Assembly (NCBI RefSeq): GCF_041053055.1
Contig: NZ_CP163443.1
Span: 9,097,001-9,161,000 of the forward strand
Direction: 5' to 3'
Source: Streptomyces sp. R41
Lineage (GTDB): Bacteria > Actinomycetota > Actinomycetes > Streptomycetales > Streptomycetaceae
DNA length: 64,000 bases
The notes under the pieces are model-generated. The model saw only the letters and a list, made by a program, of their open reading frames with translations, was not told the origin of the DNA and searched no databases. The translations under genes were made by a program, and so were the position numbers. Shown here piece after piece: positions 15,761-25,199 of this stretch (position 1 is its first letter; every line of letters begins with the position of its first letter).

Positions 15761-17163
15761 GCGAGGTCACGCAGCCCGCGGGCAGCTCTGGCGCGACCGC
15801 TGTGGTGGTCGGCGGCGGGCTCGCCGGGATCACCACAGCGCTGGCGCTGGCCGACGCCGGGGTGCGCGTGACCCTGCTCGAAGGGCGGCCGCGGCTCGGC
15901 GGTCTCGCGTTCTCCTTCCAGCGCGGCGATCTCACCGTGGACAACGGACAGCATGTGTATCTGCGCTGCTGCACCGCCTACCGCTGGTTCCTCGACCGCG
16001 TCGACGGAGCCTCGCTGGCGCCGCTGCAGGATCGTCTCGACGTGCCCGTTCTCGACGCCGAGGGCAAACCCGGGCGACGGCTCGGCAGAATCGGCCGCAC
16101 CGCGCTGCCCGTACCACTGCATCTGGCGCGCAGCCTCGCGACGTATCAGCATCTGTCGCTCGCCGAGCGCGCCAAGGTCGGGCGTGCCGCGCTGGCGCTC
16201 AAGGGCCTGGATCTCGCCGATCCGGCGCTCGACGCGCAGAACTTCGGCAGCTGGCTCGCCGAGCACGGTCAGTCGCAGCGTGCCGTCGAAGCACTGTGGG
16301 ACCTCGTGGGGGTCGCCACCCTCAACGCGGTGGCCTCGGATGCTTCGCTCGGGCTCGCCGCGATGGTGTTCAAGACCGGTCTGCTGTCCGACCCGGGCGC
16401 GGCCGACATCGGCTGGGCACGCGTCCCGCTGGGCGAACTGCACGACACTCTGACCCGCAAGGCGCTCGACTCCGCGGGCGTCCGTACCGAGGTCCGTACA
16501 CGCGTCACCTCCATCTCCCCCAACGAGAACGGGCGTTGGAGCGTTCAGGTTCCCGGCGAGAGCATCGAAGCCGACGCGGTCGTCCTCGCCGTACCCCAGC
16601 GCGAGGCCCACGATCTGCTGCCCGAGGGTGCGCTCGACGCTCCTGAGCGGCTCCTCGAGATCGGCACCGCGCCGATCCTCAACGTCCATGTCGTCTACGA
16701 CCGGAAGGTGCTCAGCAGGCCGTTCTTCGCCGCGCTGGGCTCCCCGGTGCAGTGGGTCTTCGACCGCACCGAGGCGTCCGGGCTGCGCGAGGGGCAGTAC
16801 CTGGCCCTCTCGCAGTCGGCCGCCAAGGACGAGATCGACGAGCCCGTCTCCGTACTGCGCGAGCGCTATCTGCCGGAGCTGGAGCGGCTGCTGCCCGCCG
16901 CGCGCGGCGCGGCGGTGAAGGACTTCTTCGTGACCCGGGAGCGCACGGCGACGTTCGCCCCCACCCCCGGCGTCGGGCGGCTGCGGCCCGGCGCCCGCAC
17001 CAAAGCCCCCGGCCTGTACCTGGCCGGATCGTGGACCGCCACCGGGTGGCCCGCGACCATGGAGAGTGCGGTCCGCAGTGGTGTCAGTGCGGCGGGCGCC
17101 GCGCTGGGCGCCCTGGGCCGGCCCCGCGATCACCTCTTCGAACTCTTCGAGGAGGCGGCATGA
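15757..17163 (+). CDS. hpnE: hydroxysqualene dehydroxylase HpnE (FAD-dependent)
   Basis: A 468-residue flavoprotein of the phytoene desaturase/amine oxidase family. The dinucleotide-binding motif Val-Val-Gly-Gly-Gly-Leu-Ala-Gly is at about residues 17-24, followed by Leu-Leu-Glu and Arg-Leu-Gly-Gly-Leu-Ala. The C-terminal FAD motif is Leu-Tyr-Leu-Ala-Gly-Ser-Trp-Thr-Ala-Thr-Gly-Trp-Pro-Ala-Thr-Met-Glu-Ser-Ala near 423-441. HpnE reduces hydroxysqualene to squalene. The ATG overlaps the preceding small gene and the stop overlaps an ATG at 17160. Confidence 0.93.
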   Translation: MSEVTQPAGSSGATAVVVGGGLAGITTALALADAGVRVTLLEGRPRLGGLAFSFQRGDLTVDNGQHVYLRCCTAYRWFLDRVDGASLAPLQDRLDVPVLDAEGKPGRRLGRIGRTALPVPLHLARSLATYQHLSLAERAKVGRAALALKGLDLADPALDAQNFGSWLAEHGQSQRAVEALWDLVGVATLNAVASDASLGLAAMVFKTGLLSDPGAADIGWARVPLGELHDTLTRKALDSAGVRTEVRTRVTSISPNENGRWSVQVPGESIEADAVVLAVPQREAHDLLPEGALDAPERLLEIGTAPILNVHVVYDRKVLSRPFFAALGSPVQWVFDRTEASGLREGQYLALSQSAAKDEIDEPVSVLRERYLPELERLLPAARGAAVKDFFVTRERTATFAPTPGVGRLRPGARTKAPGLYLAGSWTATGWPATMESAVRSGVSAAGAALGALGRPRDHLFELFEEAA

Positions 17164-17222
17164 CGCTCGATCAGAGCACGGCAGGCCCCCGCACCCCCGG
17201 TATCGCAACAAGAGGAGAGACT

Positions 17223-18290
17223 GTGCCCACTGTGCCCCCGGCCGAAACGGCTGCCGACGCGGTGGACGTGACCGCGCTCCTTGAGCGCGGCCGGACCCTG
17301 GCCACACCGGTGCTGAAGGCGGCCGTCGACCGCCTGGCGGCGCCCATGGACACCGTCGCCGCCTACCACTTCGGCTGGATCGACGCCGAGGGCAACCCCG
17401 CGGACGGCGACGGCGGCAAGGCCGTACGCCCCGCGCTCGCCGTCCTGTCCGCGCAGGCCGCCGGTGCCGCCCCCGAGGTGGGCGTGCCGGGTGCGGTCGC
17501 CGTTGAACTGGTGCACAACTTCTCACTGCTGCACGACGACCTGATGGACGGTGACGAACAGCGCCGCCACCGCGACACCGTCTGGAAGGTGCACGGGCCC
17601 GCTCAGGCCATCCTCGTCGGCGACGCCCTGTTCGCGCTGGCCAACGAGATCCTGCTGGAGCTCGGCACCGTCGAGGCGGGCCGTGCCACGCGCCGCCTCA
17701 CCAGCGCGACCCGTGCCCTGATCGACGGTCAGGCCCAGGACATCTCCTACGAGCACCGCGACCGGGTCACCGTCGAGGAGTGCCTGGAGATGGAGGGCAA
17801 CAAGACGGGCGCCCTGCTCGCCTGTGCCTGCTCCATCGGCGCGGTGCTCGGCGGCGCCGACGACTTCACCGCCGACACGCTGGAGAAGTACGGCTACCAC
17901 CTCGGCCTGGCCTTCCAGGCCGTCGACGACCTCCTCGGCATCTGGGGCGACCCGGTGGCCACCGGAAAGCAGACCTGGAGCGATCTGCGCCAGCGCAAGA
18001 AGTCCCTGCCGGTCGTGGCCGCGCTCGCCGCGGGCGGGCCCGCCTCCGAGCGCCTCGGCGAACTGCTCGCCGAGGACGCCAAGGCCAGCGACTTCGAGAA
18101 CTTCTCCGAGGAGGAGTTCGCCGCGCGGGCCGCGCTCATCGAGGAGGCGGGCGGCCGTGAGTGGACCGCCCAGGAGGCGCGTCGCCAGCACACCATCGCC
18201 ATCGGGGCCCTGGACGCCGTCCGGATGCCCGACCAGGTGCGGGCCCAGTTCGTGGCGCTCGCCGACTTCGTCGTCGTACGGAAGAGATGA
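17223..18290 (+). CDS. polyprenyl (farnesyl/geranylgeranyl-type) diphosphate synthase
   Basis: A 355-residue all-alpha prenyl elongase. The first Asp-rich motif is Leu-His-Asp-Asp-Leu-Met-Asp near residues 103-109, and the second region is Gln-Ala-Val-Asp-Asp-Leu-Leu-Gly-Ile-Trp-Gly-Asp near 233-244. Gly-Lys-Gln-Thr and Asp-Leu-Arg-Gln-Arg-Lys-Lys-Ser-Leu-Pro follow, as in actinobacterial enzymes. It probably provides farnesyl diphosphate for HpnD. I prefer the GTG at 17223 because AGAGGAGA lies just upstream. The ATG at 17160, which overlaps the hpnE stop, is an in-frame alternative adding 21 residues. Confidence 0.9.
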   Translation: MPTVPPAETAADAVDVTALLERGRTLATPVLKAAVDRLAAPMDTVAAYHFGWIDAEGNPADGDGGKAVRPALAVLSAQAAGAAPEVGVPGAVAVELVHNFSLLHDDLMDGDEQRRHRDTVWKVHGPAQAILVGDALFALANEILLELGTVEAGRATRRLTSATRALIDGQAQDISYEHRDRVTVEECLEMEGNKTGALLACACSIGAVLGGADDFTADTLEKYGYHLGLAFQAVDDLLGIWGDPVATGKQTWSDLRQRKKSLPVVAALAAGGPASERLGELLAEDAKASDFENFSEEEFAARAALIEEAGGREWTAQEARRQHTIAIGALDAVRMPDQVRAQFVALADFVVVRKR

Positions 18291-18324
18291 TCACTATCGG
18301 TCGAATGAACCTCGCGTAGTCGCC

Positions 18325-18356
18325 GGCCGGTGCCGCGGGAGAGCGAAGCACCGGCC
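18325..18356 (+). other. stem-loop in the spacer before shc
   Basis: Nine-base-pair perfect arms (18325-18333 and 18348-18356) lie within the 111-bp spacer between the prenyl synthase and squalene-hopene cyclase genes, the longest gap inside the operon. There is no T-run. It may pause or attenuate transcription, or protect a processed mRNA end, setting the cyclase level relative to upstream enzymes. Confidence 0.45.
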
Positions 18357-18401
18357 GACGGCGGACCCAGCAGAGACGTACCACTGCACGAAGGGGAAGC
18401 C

Positions 18402-20405
18402 ATGACAGCGACGACCGACGGAAGCACCGGGGCCCTGCCGCCCCGCGCTGCCTCGGCCAGCGAAACACACATTGCGACGACTCCCGTGGCGGCCGGGACA
18501 GTCGAGACCCGAGACGCCGCCACGCGCGCGATACAGCGCGCCACGGACTTCCTGCTGTCGCGGCAGGACGCCGAGGGCTGGTGGAAGGGCGACCTCGAGA
18601 CGAACGTCACGATGGACGCCGAGGACCTGCTCCTCCGTCAGTTCCTGGGCATCCGCGACGAGTCGACCACGCGCGCCGCCGGGCTGTTCATTCGTGGGGA
18701 ACAGCGCGACGACGGCACCTGGGCGACCTTCTACGGCGGGCCCGGCGAACTCTCCACCACCATCGAGGCGTACGTCGCCCTGCGGATGGCCGGGGACGCC
18801 CCGGACGAGCCCCACATGGCGAAGGCGTCCGCGTGGATCCGTGAGCGCGGGGGCATCGCCTCGGCCCGTGTCTTCACCCGGATCTGGCTCGCTCTGTTCG
18901 GCTGGTGGAAGTGGGACGACCTGCCCGAACTCCCGCCGGAGCTCATCTACTTCCCCAAGTGGATGCCGCTCAACATCTACGACTTCGGGTGTTGGGCGCG
19001 GCAGACGATCGTGCCGCTCACCATCGTCTCGGCGAAGCGTCCGGTGCGGCCCGCGCCGTTCCCGCTCGACGAGCTGCACACCGACGCCGCTCATCCCAAT
19101 CCGGTCAAGCCCCTGGCACCCGTGGCGAGTTGGGACGGCGCCTTCCAGCGCCTCGACAAGGCGCTGCACCAGTACCGCAAGGTCGCGCCGCGTCGGCTGC
19201 GCAGGGCCGCGATGAACTCGGCAGCGCGCTGGATCATCGAGCGGCAGGAGAACGACGGCTGCTGGGGAGGCATCCAGCCGCCCGCCGTGTACTCGGTCAT
19301 CGCCCTGCATCTGCTCGGCTACGACCTCGAACACCCGGTGATGCGTGAGGGGTTGGCCTCGCTGGACCGTTTCGCCGTGTGGCGCGAGGACGGTGCCCGG
19401 ATGATCGAGGCCTGCCAGTCGCCGGTGTGGGACACATGCCTCGCGACCATCGCGCTTGCCGACGCGGGCGTCCCCGCCGACCATCCGCAGCTCGTGAAGG
19501 CCGCGGACTGGATGCTCGGCGAGGAGATCGTCCGGCCCGGAGACTGGGCGGTCAAGCGGCCCGGGCTGCCCCCGGGCGGCTGGGCGTTCGAGTTCCACAA
19601 CGACAACTACCCCGACATCGACGACACCGCCGAGGTGGCCCTGGCGCTGCGCCGCGTCAAGCACCACGACCCGGAGCGTGTCGAGAACGCCATCGGGCGC
19701 GGGGTGCGCTGGAACCTCGGCATGCAGTCCAAGGACGGCGGCTGGGGCGCCTTCGACGTCGACAACACCAGCGCGTTCCCGAACCGGCTTCCCTTCTGCG
19801 ACTTCGGGGAGGTCATCGACCCGCCGTCCGCGGATGTCACCGCCCATGTGGTCGAGATGCTCGCGGTGGAGGGCCTCTCGCACGACCTGCGTACCCGCCG
19901 GGGCATCGAGTGGCTGCTCGCCCACCAGGAGCCGAACGGATCCTGGTTCGGGCGCTGGGGCGTCAACTACGTATACGGAACAGGGTCGGTGGTGCCCGCA
20001 CTGGTCGCCGCCGGACTGCCCGCCTCGCACCCGGCGATCCGCCGGGCCGTGGCCTGGCTGGAGGCCGTCCAGAACGACGACGGGGGCTGGGGCGAGGACC
20101 TGCGCTCCTACCACGACGTCGCCGAGTGGAGCGGACGGGGCGCCTCGACCGCCTCGCAGACCGGCTGGGCCCTTCTCGCCCTGCTGGCCGCAGGGGAGCG
20201 CGACTCCAAGGCCGTGGAGCGCGGGGTCGAGTGGCTCGCGGAGACCCAGCTGGCGGACGGCTCCTGGGACGAGCCGTACTTCACGGGAACCGGCTTCCCG
20301 TGGGACTTCTCGATCAACTACCACCTCTACCGGCAGGTCTTCCCACTCACCGCGCTCGGCCGGTACGTGCACGGCGAGCCCTTCGCCGAGGCCCAGGGGG
20401 GTTGA
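18402..20405 (+). CDS. shc: squalene-hopene cyclase
   Basis: A 667-residue class II triterpene cyclase. The catalytic Asp-Ile-Asp-Asp (DXDD) motif is near residue 405. Several QW motifs are visible, including Gln-Asp-Ala-Glu-Gly-Trp-Trp, Gln-Ser-Lys-Asp-Gly-Gly-Trp-Gly, Gln-Asn-Asp-Asp-Gly-Gly-Trp-Gly and Gln-Leu-Ala-Asp-Gly-Ser-Trp. It cyclises squalene to hopene and hopanol at the membrane. The ATG at 18402 has AAGGGGAAG upstream; the first 35 residues are a variable Ala/Thr-rich tail. The stop overlaps the hpnG ATG (TGATG). Confidence 0.96.
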   Translation: MTATTDGSTGALPPRAASASETHIATTPVAAGTVETRDAATRAIQRATDFLLSRQDAEGWWKGDLETNVTMDAEDLLLRQFLGIRDESTTRAAGLFIRGEQRDDGTWATFYGGPGELSTTIEAYVALRMAGDAPDEPHMAKASAWIRERGGIASARVFTRIWLALFGWWKWDDLPELPPELIYFPKWMPLNIYDFGCWARQTIVPLTIVSAKRPVRPAPFPLDELHTDAAHPNPVKPLAPVASWDGAFQRLDKALHQYRKVAPRRLRRAAMNSAARWIIERQENDGCWGGIQPPAVYSVIALHLLGYDLEHPVMREGLASLDRFAVWREDGARMIEACQSPVWDTCLATIALADAGVPADHPQLVKAADWMLGEEIVRPGDWAVKRPGLPPGGWAFEFHNDNYPDIDDTAEVALALRRVKHHDPERVENAIGRGVRWNLGMQSKDGGWGAFDVDNTSAFPNRLPFCDFGEVIDPPSADVTAHVVEMLAVEGLSHDLRTRRGIEWLLAHQEPNGSWFGRWGVNYVYGTGSVVPALVAAGLPASHPAIRRAVAWLEAVQNDDGGWGEDLRSYHDVAEWSGRGASTASQTGWALLALLAAGERDSKAVERGVEWLAETQLADGSWDEPYFTGTGFPWDFSINYHLYRQVFPLTALGRYVHGEPFAEAQGG

Positions 20406-21046
20406 TGAGCAGCAAGCCCGACCCGTCCCCTTTGCTGATCGCCTGCGCGCTCGGCATCGAGCACCTCGCCCTGCGCAGCGGCGACCGCACCGGGGCCGAC
20501 GGGCCCGTCACCGTGCTGCGTACGGGCATGGGGCCCAAGGCGGCCGAACGCTCGATCACCCGGGTGCTCGCCGACCCGGCGCTGCGCGAGGCCGCGGTCC
20601 TGGCCACGGGCTTCTGCGCGGGCCTCGCCCCGGGCATGCACCCCGGTGACCTGGTCGTCGCCGAGGAGACCCGGGACCCGCGCGGCAACACCCCCTGCGT
20701 AGGCGTCGATCTGCTCGTCAAGGAACTCGTGCGCGCCGTGCCCGGGCGCACGGTCCACACGGGACCCCTCACCGGCTCCGATCACGTCGTCCGCGGTCAC
20801 GAACGGTCGGATCTGCTCGCGACCGGCGCAATCGCGGTCGACATGGAGTCGGCATCCACACTGCACGGCGCCGTGCGCACGGGCGCGCGCCCGGTTGCGG
20901 CCGTCCGAGTGGTCGTGGACGCTCCAGAACATGAACTCGTCCGTATCGGCACGGTGCGCGGTGGAATATCAGCTTTCCGTGTTCTTCGTGCCGTGCTTCC
21001 CGCTTTTTTTGAATGGCACCGTTCTTTGTTGCTCCCTCGGAGGTGA
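20405..21046 (+). CDS. hpnG: phosphorylase-superfamily nucleosidase HpnG
   Basis: A 213-residue protein of the purine nucleoside phosphorylase / MTA-SAH nucleosidase fold. The conserved Thr-Gly-Met-Gly-Pro-Lys-Ala-Ala (about 41-48), Gly-Phe-Cys-Ala-Gly-Leu (about 74-79) and Val-Asp-Met-Glu-Ser-Ala (about 145-150) motifs are present. In the hopanoid pathway HpnG removes adenine from adenosylhopane to give ribosylhopane, acting directly after HpnH. Its position immediately upstream of hpnH supports this. Confidence 0.9.
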   Translation: MSSKPDPSPLLIACALGIEHLALRSGDRTGADGPVTVLRTGMGPKAAERSITRVLADPALREAAVLATGFCAGLAPGMHPGDLVVAEETRDPRGNTPCVGVDLLVKELVRAVPGRTVHTGPLTGSDHVVRGHERSDLLATGAIAVDMESASTLHGAVRTGARPVAAVRVVVDAPEHELVRIGTVRGGISAFRVLRAVLPAFFEWHRSLLLPRR

Positions 21047-21051
21047 GCCAG

Positions 21052-22074
21052 ATGGCCATGCCGCTTCGGCAGTCCATGAAGGTCGCTGCGTACCTGTTTG
21101 AACAGAAGCTCAAGAAGCGGGACAAGTTCGCGCTGCTGGTCGAGTTGGAACCGCTCTTCGCGTGCAACCTCAAGTGCGAGGGCTGCGGCAAGATCCAGCA
21201 CCCGGCGGGAGTGCTCAAGCAGCGCATGCCCGTGGCCCAGGCCGTGGGAGCGGTACTTGAGTCCGGTGCGCCGATGGTGTCCATCGCCGGCGGCGAGCCG
21301 CTGATGCACCCGCAGATCGATGAGATCGTGCGGCAGTTGGTGGCCAAGAAGAAGTTCGTCTTCCTGTGCACCAACGCGCTGCTGATGCGCAAGAAGATGG
21401 ACAAGTTCAAGCCCTCGCCCTACTTCGCGTGGGCCGTGCACATCGACGGGCTGCGCGAGCGGCACGACGAGTCGGTGGCCAAGGAGGGCACCTTCGACGA
21501 GGCGGTCGAAGCCATCAAGGAGGCCAAGCGGCGCGGCTTCCGCGTCACCACCAACTCGACCTTCTTCAACACCGACACCCCGCAGACCATCATCGAGGTC
21601 CTCAACTTCCTCAACGACGACCTGAAGGTGGACGAGATGATGCTCTCGCCCGCCTACGCCTACGAGAAGGCCCCCGACCAGGAGCACTTCCTCGGCGTAC
21701 AGCAGACCCGTGAGCTGTTCAAGAAGGCCTTCGCGGGCGGCAACCGGCGCCGCTGGCGGCTCAACCAGAGCCCGCTCTTCCTGGACTTCCTGGAGGGCAA
21801 GGTCGACTTCCCGTGCACCGCCTGGGCGATCCCCAGCTACTCGCTCTTCGGCTGGCAGAAGCCCTGCTACCTGATGAGCGACGGGTACGTACAGACGTAC
21901 AAGCAGCTCCTGGAAGAGACCGACTGGGACGCGTACGGCCGCGGCAAGGACGACCGGTGCGCCAACTGCATGGCGCACTGCGGCTACGAGCCGACCGCCG
22001 TCCTCGCCACCATGGGCTCCCTCAAGGAGTCGCTGCGCGCAGCCCGTGAGACCTTCACGGAAAGCCGCGGGTGA
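21052..22074 (+). CDS. hpnH: adenosyl-hopene transferase HpnH (radical SAM)
   Basis: A 340-residue radical SAM enzyme. The [4Fe-4S] motif Cys-Asn-Leu-Lys-Cys-Glu-Gly-Cys (CX3CX2C) is near residues 37-44, the Gly-Gly-Glu-Pro-Leu motif near 81-85, and a C-terminal Cys cluster (Cys-Ala-Asn-Cys-Met-Ala-His-Cys) near 303-310. It joins a 5'-deoxyadenosyl radical to hopene, starting C35 bacteriohopanepolyol side chains. GGAGGT lies 8 nt before the chosen ATG at 21052; the in-frame GTG upstream is less likely. Confidence 0.95.
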   Translation: MAMPLRQSMKVAAYLFEQKLKKRDKFALLVELEPLFACNLKCEGCGKIQHPAGVLKQRMPVAQAVGAVLESGAPMVSIAGGEPLMHPQIDEIVRQLVAKKKFVFLCTNALLMRKKMDKFKPSPYFAWAVHIDGLRERHDESVAKEGTFDEAVEAIKEAKRRGFRVTTNSTFFNTDTPQTIIEVLNFLNDDLKVDEMMLSPAYAYEKAPDQEHFLGVQQTRELFKKAFAGGNRRRWRLNQSPLFLDFLEGKVDFPCTAWAIPSYSLFGWQKPCYLMSDGYVQTYKQLLEETDWDAYGRGKDDRCANCMAHCGYEPTAVLATMGSLKESLRAARETFTESRG

Positions 22075-22078
22075 CGTC

Positions 22079-23236
22079 ATGACCGCCGTTTCCTTGGGCC
22101 TCCCCGAGGTGCCGGTCCGACCGATCGCGGAGCGCCGCATCTCGCGGCAGATCCAGGTCGGACCGGTGGCGGTCGGGGGCGGCGCACCCGTGTCGGTGCA
22201 GTCGATGACGACGACGCGTACGTCGGACATCGGCGCCACCTTGCAGCAGATCGCGGAACTCACCGCGTCCGGCTGCCAGATCGTCCGTGTCGCCTGCCCC
22301 ACGCAGGACGACGCGGACGCCCTCGCCACCATCGCCCGCAAGTCGCAGATCCCGGTGATCGCGGACATCCACTTCCAGCCGAAGTACGTGTTCGCCGCGA
22401 TCGAGGCGGGCTGTGCGGCGGTGCGGGTGAACCCCGGCAACATCAAGCAGTTCGACGACAAGGTGAAGGAGATCGCGCGGGCCGCGAAGGATCACGGCAC
22501 GCCGATCCGGATCGGTGTCAACGCGGGCTCCCTCGACCGGCGGCTGCTGCACAAGTACGGGAAGGCGACGCCCGAGGCGCTCGTCGAATCGGCGCTGTGG
22601 GAGGCGTCGCTCTTCGAGGAGCACGGCTTCAGGGACATCAAGATCTCGGTGAAGCACAACGACCCGGTGGTGATGGTCAACGCCTACCGTCAGCTGGCGG
22701 CGCAGTGCGACTATCCGCTGCACCTCGGTGTGACGGAAGCCGGTCCGGCGTTCCAGGGGACCATCAAGTCGGCCGTCGCCTTCGGGGCGCTGCTCAGCGA
22801 GGGGATCGGGGACACCATCCGGGTGTCCTTGAGCGCCCCGCCCGCCGAGGAGGTCAAGGTCGGCATCCAGATCCTGGAGTCGCTCGGGCTGCGCCAGCGG
22901 CGTCTGGAGATCGTCTCGTGCCCGTCCTGCGGGCGCGCCCAGGTCGATGTGTACAAGCTGGCCGACGAGGTCACGGCCGGTCTGGAGGGGATGGAGGTCC
23001 CGTTGCGCGTCGCGGTCATGGGCTGCGTCGTCAACGGCCCCGGAGAGGCGCGGGAGGCGGACCTGGGGGTCGCCTCCGGCAACGGCAAGGGGCAGATCTT
23101 CGTCAAGGGCGAGGTCATCAAGACCGTACCCGAGTCGAAGATCGTCGAGACCCTCATCGACGAGGCGATGAAGATCGCCGAGCAGATGGAGAACGACGGC
23201 GTCGCGTCCGGAGAACCGGCCGTCATCGTGAGTTGA
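22079..23236 (+). CDS. ispG: 4-hydroxy-3-methylbut-2-enyl diphosphate synthase
   Basis: A 385-residue MEP-pathway enzyme that converts methylerythritol cyclodiphosphate to HMBPP. The N-terminal barrel shows Pro-Val-Ser-Val-Gln-Ser-Met-Thr and Arg-Val-Asn-Pro-Gly-Asn-Ile. The [4Fe-4S] ligands are in Cys-Pro-Ser-Cys-Gly-Arg (about 281) and Gly-Cys-Val-Val-Asn-Gly-Pro-Gly-Glu (about 316). It lies 4 bp after hpnH; its placement with dxs in the hopanoid operon suggests an extra copy dedicated to triterpenoid supply. Streptomyces often carry a second ispG elsewhere, which cannot be seen here. Confidence 0.95.
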   Translation: MTAVSLGLPEVPVRPIAERRISRQIQVGPVAVGGGAPVSVQSMTTTRTSDIGATLQQIAELTASGCQIVRVACPTQDDADALATIARKSQIPVIADIHFQPKYVFAAIEAGCAAVRVNPGNIKQFDDKVKEIARAAKDHGTPIRIGVNAGSLDRRLLHKYGKATPEALVESALWEASLFEEHGFRDIKISVKHNDPVVMVNAYRQLAAQCDYPLHLGVTEAGPAFQGTIKSAVAFGALLSEGIGDTIRVSLSAPPAEEVKVGIQILESLGLRQRRLEIVSCPSCGRAQVDVYKLADEVTAGLEGMEVPLRVAVMGCVVNGPGEAREADLGVASGNGKGQIFVKGEVIKTVPESKIVETLIDEAMKIAEQMENDGVASGEPAVIVS

Positions 23237-23264
23237 TCAGCACGGACCGAGAGGGGGCCCGAGC

Positions 23265-25199
23265 GTGACGATTCTGGAGAACATCCGGGGACCACGCGAC
23301 CTGAAGGCGCTGTCCGAGGCGGAACTCGGTGAACTGGCCGACGAGATACGGGAGTTCCTGGTGCACGCGGTCGCCAGGACCGGCGGTCACCTCGGGCCCA
23401 ATCTGGGAGTGGTGGAACTCTCCATCGCGCTCCACCGGGCCTTCGAGTCACCCGTCGACCGCATCCTGTGGGACACCGGCCACCAGAGCTACGTACACAA
23501 GCTGCTGACGGGACGTCAGGACTTCTCCAAGCTGCGTGGCAAGGGCGGCCTGTCGGGCTACCCCTCGCGTGAGGAGTCCGAGCACGACATCATCGAGAAC
23601 AGCCACGCCTCCACGGCGCTCGGCTGGGCGGACGGGCTCGCCAAGGCCCGTCAGGTGCAGGGCGAGAAGGGCCACGTCGTCGCGGTCATTGGCGACGGCG
23701 CCCTCACCGGCGGCATGGCGTGGGAGGCGCTGAACAACATCGCCGCCGCCAAGGACCGCCCGCTGATCATCGTCGTCAACGACAACGAACGCTCTTACGC
23801 GCCGACCATCGGCGGGCTTGCCAATCACCTCGCGACCCTGCGTACGACGGACAGTTACGAGAAGGTCCTCGCCTGGGGCAAGGACGTGCTGCTGCGCACA
23901 CCCGTCGTCGGAAACACCATCTACGAATCGCTGCACGGAGCGAAGAAGGGCTTCAAGGACGCGTTCGCCCCGCAGGGCATGTTCGAGGACCTCGGGCTCA
24001 AGTACGTCGGGCCGATCGACGGGCACGACGTGGGGGCCGTCGAGTCGGCGCTGCGGCGCGCGAAACGCTTCCACGGGCCCGTGCTCATTCACTGTCTGAC
24101 GGAGAAGGGCCGAGGCTACGAGCCCGCCCTCGCGCACGAGGAGGACCACTTCCACACGGTCGGTGTGATGGACCCGCTCACCTGCGAGCCCCTCGCGCCC
24201 TCCAACGGGCCTTCCTGGACCTCGGTGTTCGGGGACGAGATCGTGCGGATCGGCGAGGAGCGGGACGATGTCGTGGCGATCACGGCGGCCATGCTGCACC
24301 CTGTGGGACTCGGGAAGTTCGCCGAGAAGTTCCCCGACCGGGTGTGGGACGTCGGGATCGCCGAGCAGCACGCCACGGTCTCGGCCGCGGGGCTCGCCAC
24401 CGGCGGCCTCCATCCCGTCGTCGCCGTCTACGCCACCTTCCTCAACCGTGCTTTCGACCAGCTCCTCATGGACGTCGCGCTGCACCGCTGCGGCGTGACC
24501 TTCGTCCTCGACCGGGCCGGGGTCACGGGAGTCGACGGGGCGTCGCACAACGGCATGTGGGACATGTCGATCCTCCAGGTCGTGCCGGGCCTCAGGATCG
24601 CCGCGCCGCGCGACGCCGACCAGCTGCGGGCCCAGCTGCGCGAGGCGGTCGCCGTCGACGACGCGCCGACGCTGATCCGCTTCCCGAAGGAGTCCGTGGG
24701 ACCGGCGATTCCGGCCGTGGACCATGTGGGCGGGCTGGATGTCCTGCATCGCTCTTCGGGGACCCCGCAGGTCCTCCTGGTGGCCGTCGGTGTCATGGCG
24801 CCGGTCTGTCTGCAGGCGGCCGAGCTGCTCGAAGCCCGCGGCATCGGCTGCACGGTCGTCGACCCGCGCTGGGTCAAGCCCGTCGACCCGTCGCTGCCCG
24901 GCCTCGCCGCCGAGCACCGGCTCGTCGCCGTCGTCGAGGACAACAGCCGGGCGGCGGGCGTCGGCGCGGCGGTCGCGCTGGCACTCGGGGACGCCGAAGT
25001 CGACGTGCCCGTACGGCGGTTCGGCATCCCGGAGCAGTTCCTCGCACACGCCAAGCGCGGTGAAGTGCTGGCCGACATAGGTCTCACGCCCGTCGAGATC
25101 GCCGGGCGGATCAGCGCCGGCCTGGCCGTCAAGGATGAGCTGTCCAAGGTCGAGGACAAGCTGTCCATGGATGAGTTGTCCAAGGAGAAACAGGAATGA
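23265..25199 (+). CDS. dxs: 1-deoxy-D-xylulose-5-phosphate synthase
   Basis: A 644-residue thiamine diphosphate enzyme, the first step of the MEP pathway. The ThDP/metal motif Gly-Asp-Gly-Ala-Leu-Thr-Gly-Gly-Met ... Asn-Asn is near residues 145-160. The catalytic Glu lies in Gly-Ile-Ala-Glu-Gln-His-Ala near 366. The last 23 residues are a Lys/Glu/Leu-rich tail with an imperfectly repeated Asp-Glu-Leu-Ser-Lys motif, beyond the usual end of the family. The GTG start is set by homology to the N-terminal Leu-Leu-Glu-like segment. The stop overlaps the next ATG (ATGA). Confidence 0.95.
   Translation: MTILENIRGPRDLKALSEAELGELADEIREFLVHAVARTGGHLGPNLGVVELSIALHRAFESPVDRILWDTGHQSYVHKLLTGRQDFSKLRGKGGLSGYPSREESEHDIIENSHASTALGWADGLAKARQVQGEKGHVVAVIGDGALTGGMAWEALNNIAAAKDRPLIIVVNDNERSYAPTIGGLANHLATLRTTDSYEKVLAWGKDVLLRTPVVGNTIYESLHGAKKGFKDAFAPQGMFEDLGLKYVGPIDGHDVGAVESALRRAKRFHGPVLIHCLTEKGRGYEPALAHEEDHFHTVGVMDPLTCEPLAPSNGPSWTSVFGDEIVRIGEERDDVVAITAAMLHPVGLGKFAEKFPDRVWDVGIAEQHATVSAAGLATGGLHPVVAVYATFLNRAFDQLLMDVALHRCGVTFVLDRAGVTGVDGASHNGMWDMSILQVVPGLRIAAPRDADQLRAQLREAVAVDDAPTLIRFPKESVGPAIPAVDHVGGLDVLHRSSGTPQVLLVAVGVMAPVCLQAAELLEARGIGCTVVDPRWVKPVDPSLPGLAAEHRLVAVVEDNSRAAGVGAAVALALGDAEVDVPVRRFGIPEQFLAHAKRGEVLADIGLTPVEIAGRISAGLAVKDELSKVEDKLSMDELSKEKQE

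Noticed and set aside
16752..18290. Fused 512-codon HpnE-shadow/prenyl synthase protein
   Set aside because: The first 136 codons are the wrong frame of hpnE; domain homology starts only after the GTG at 17223.
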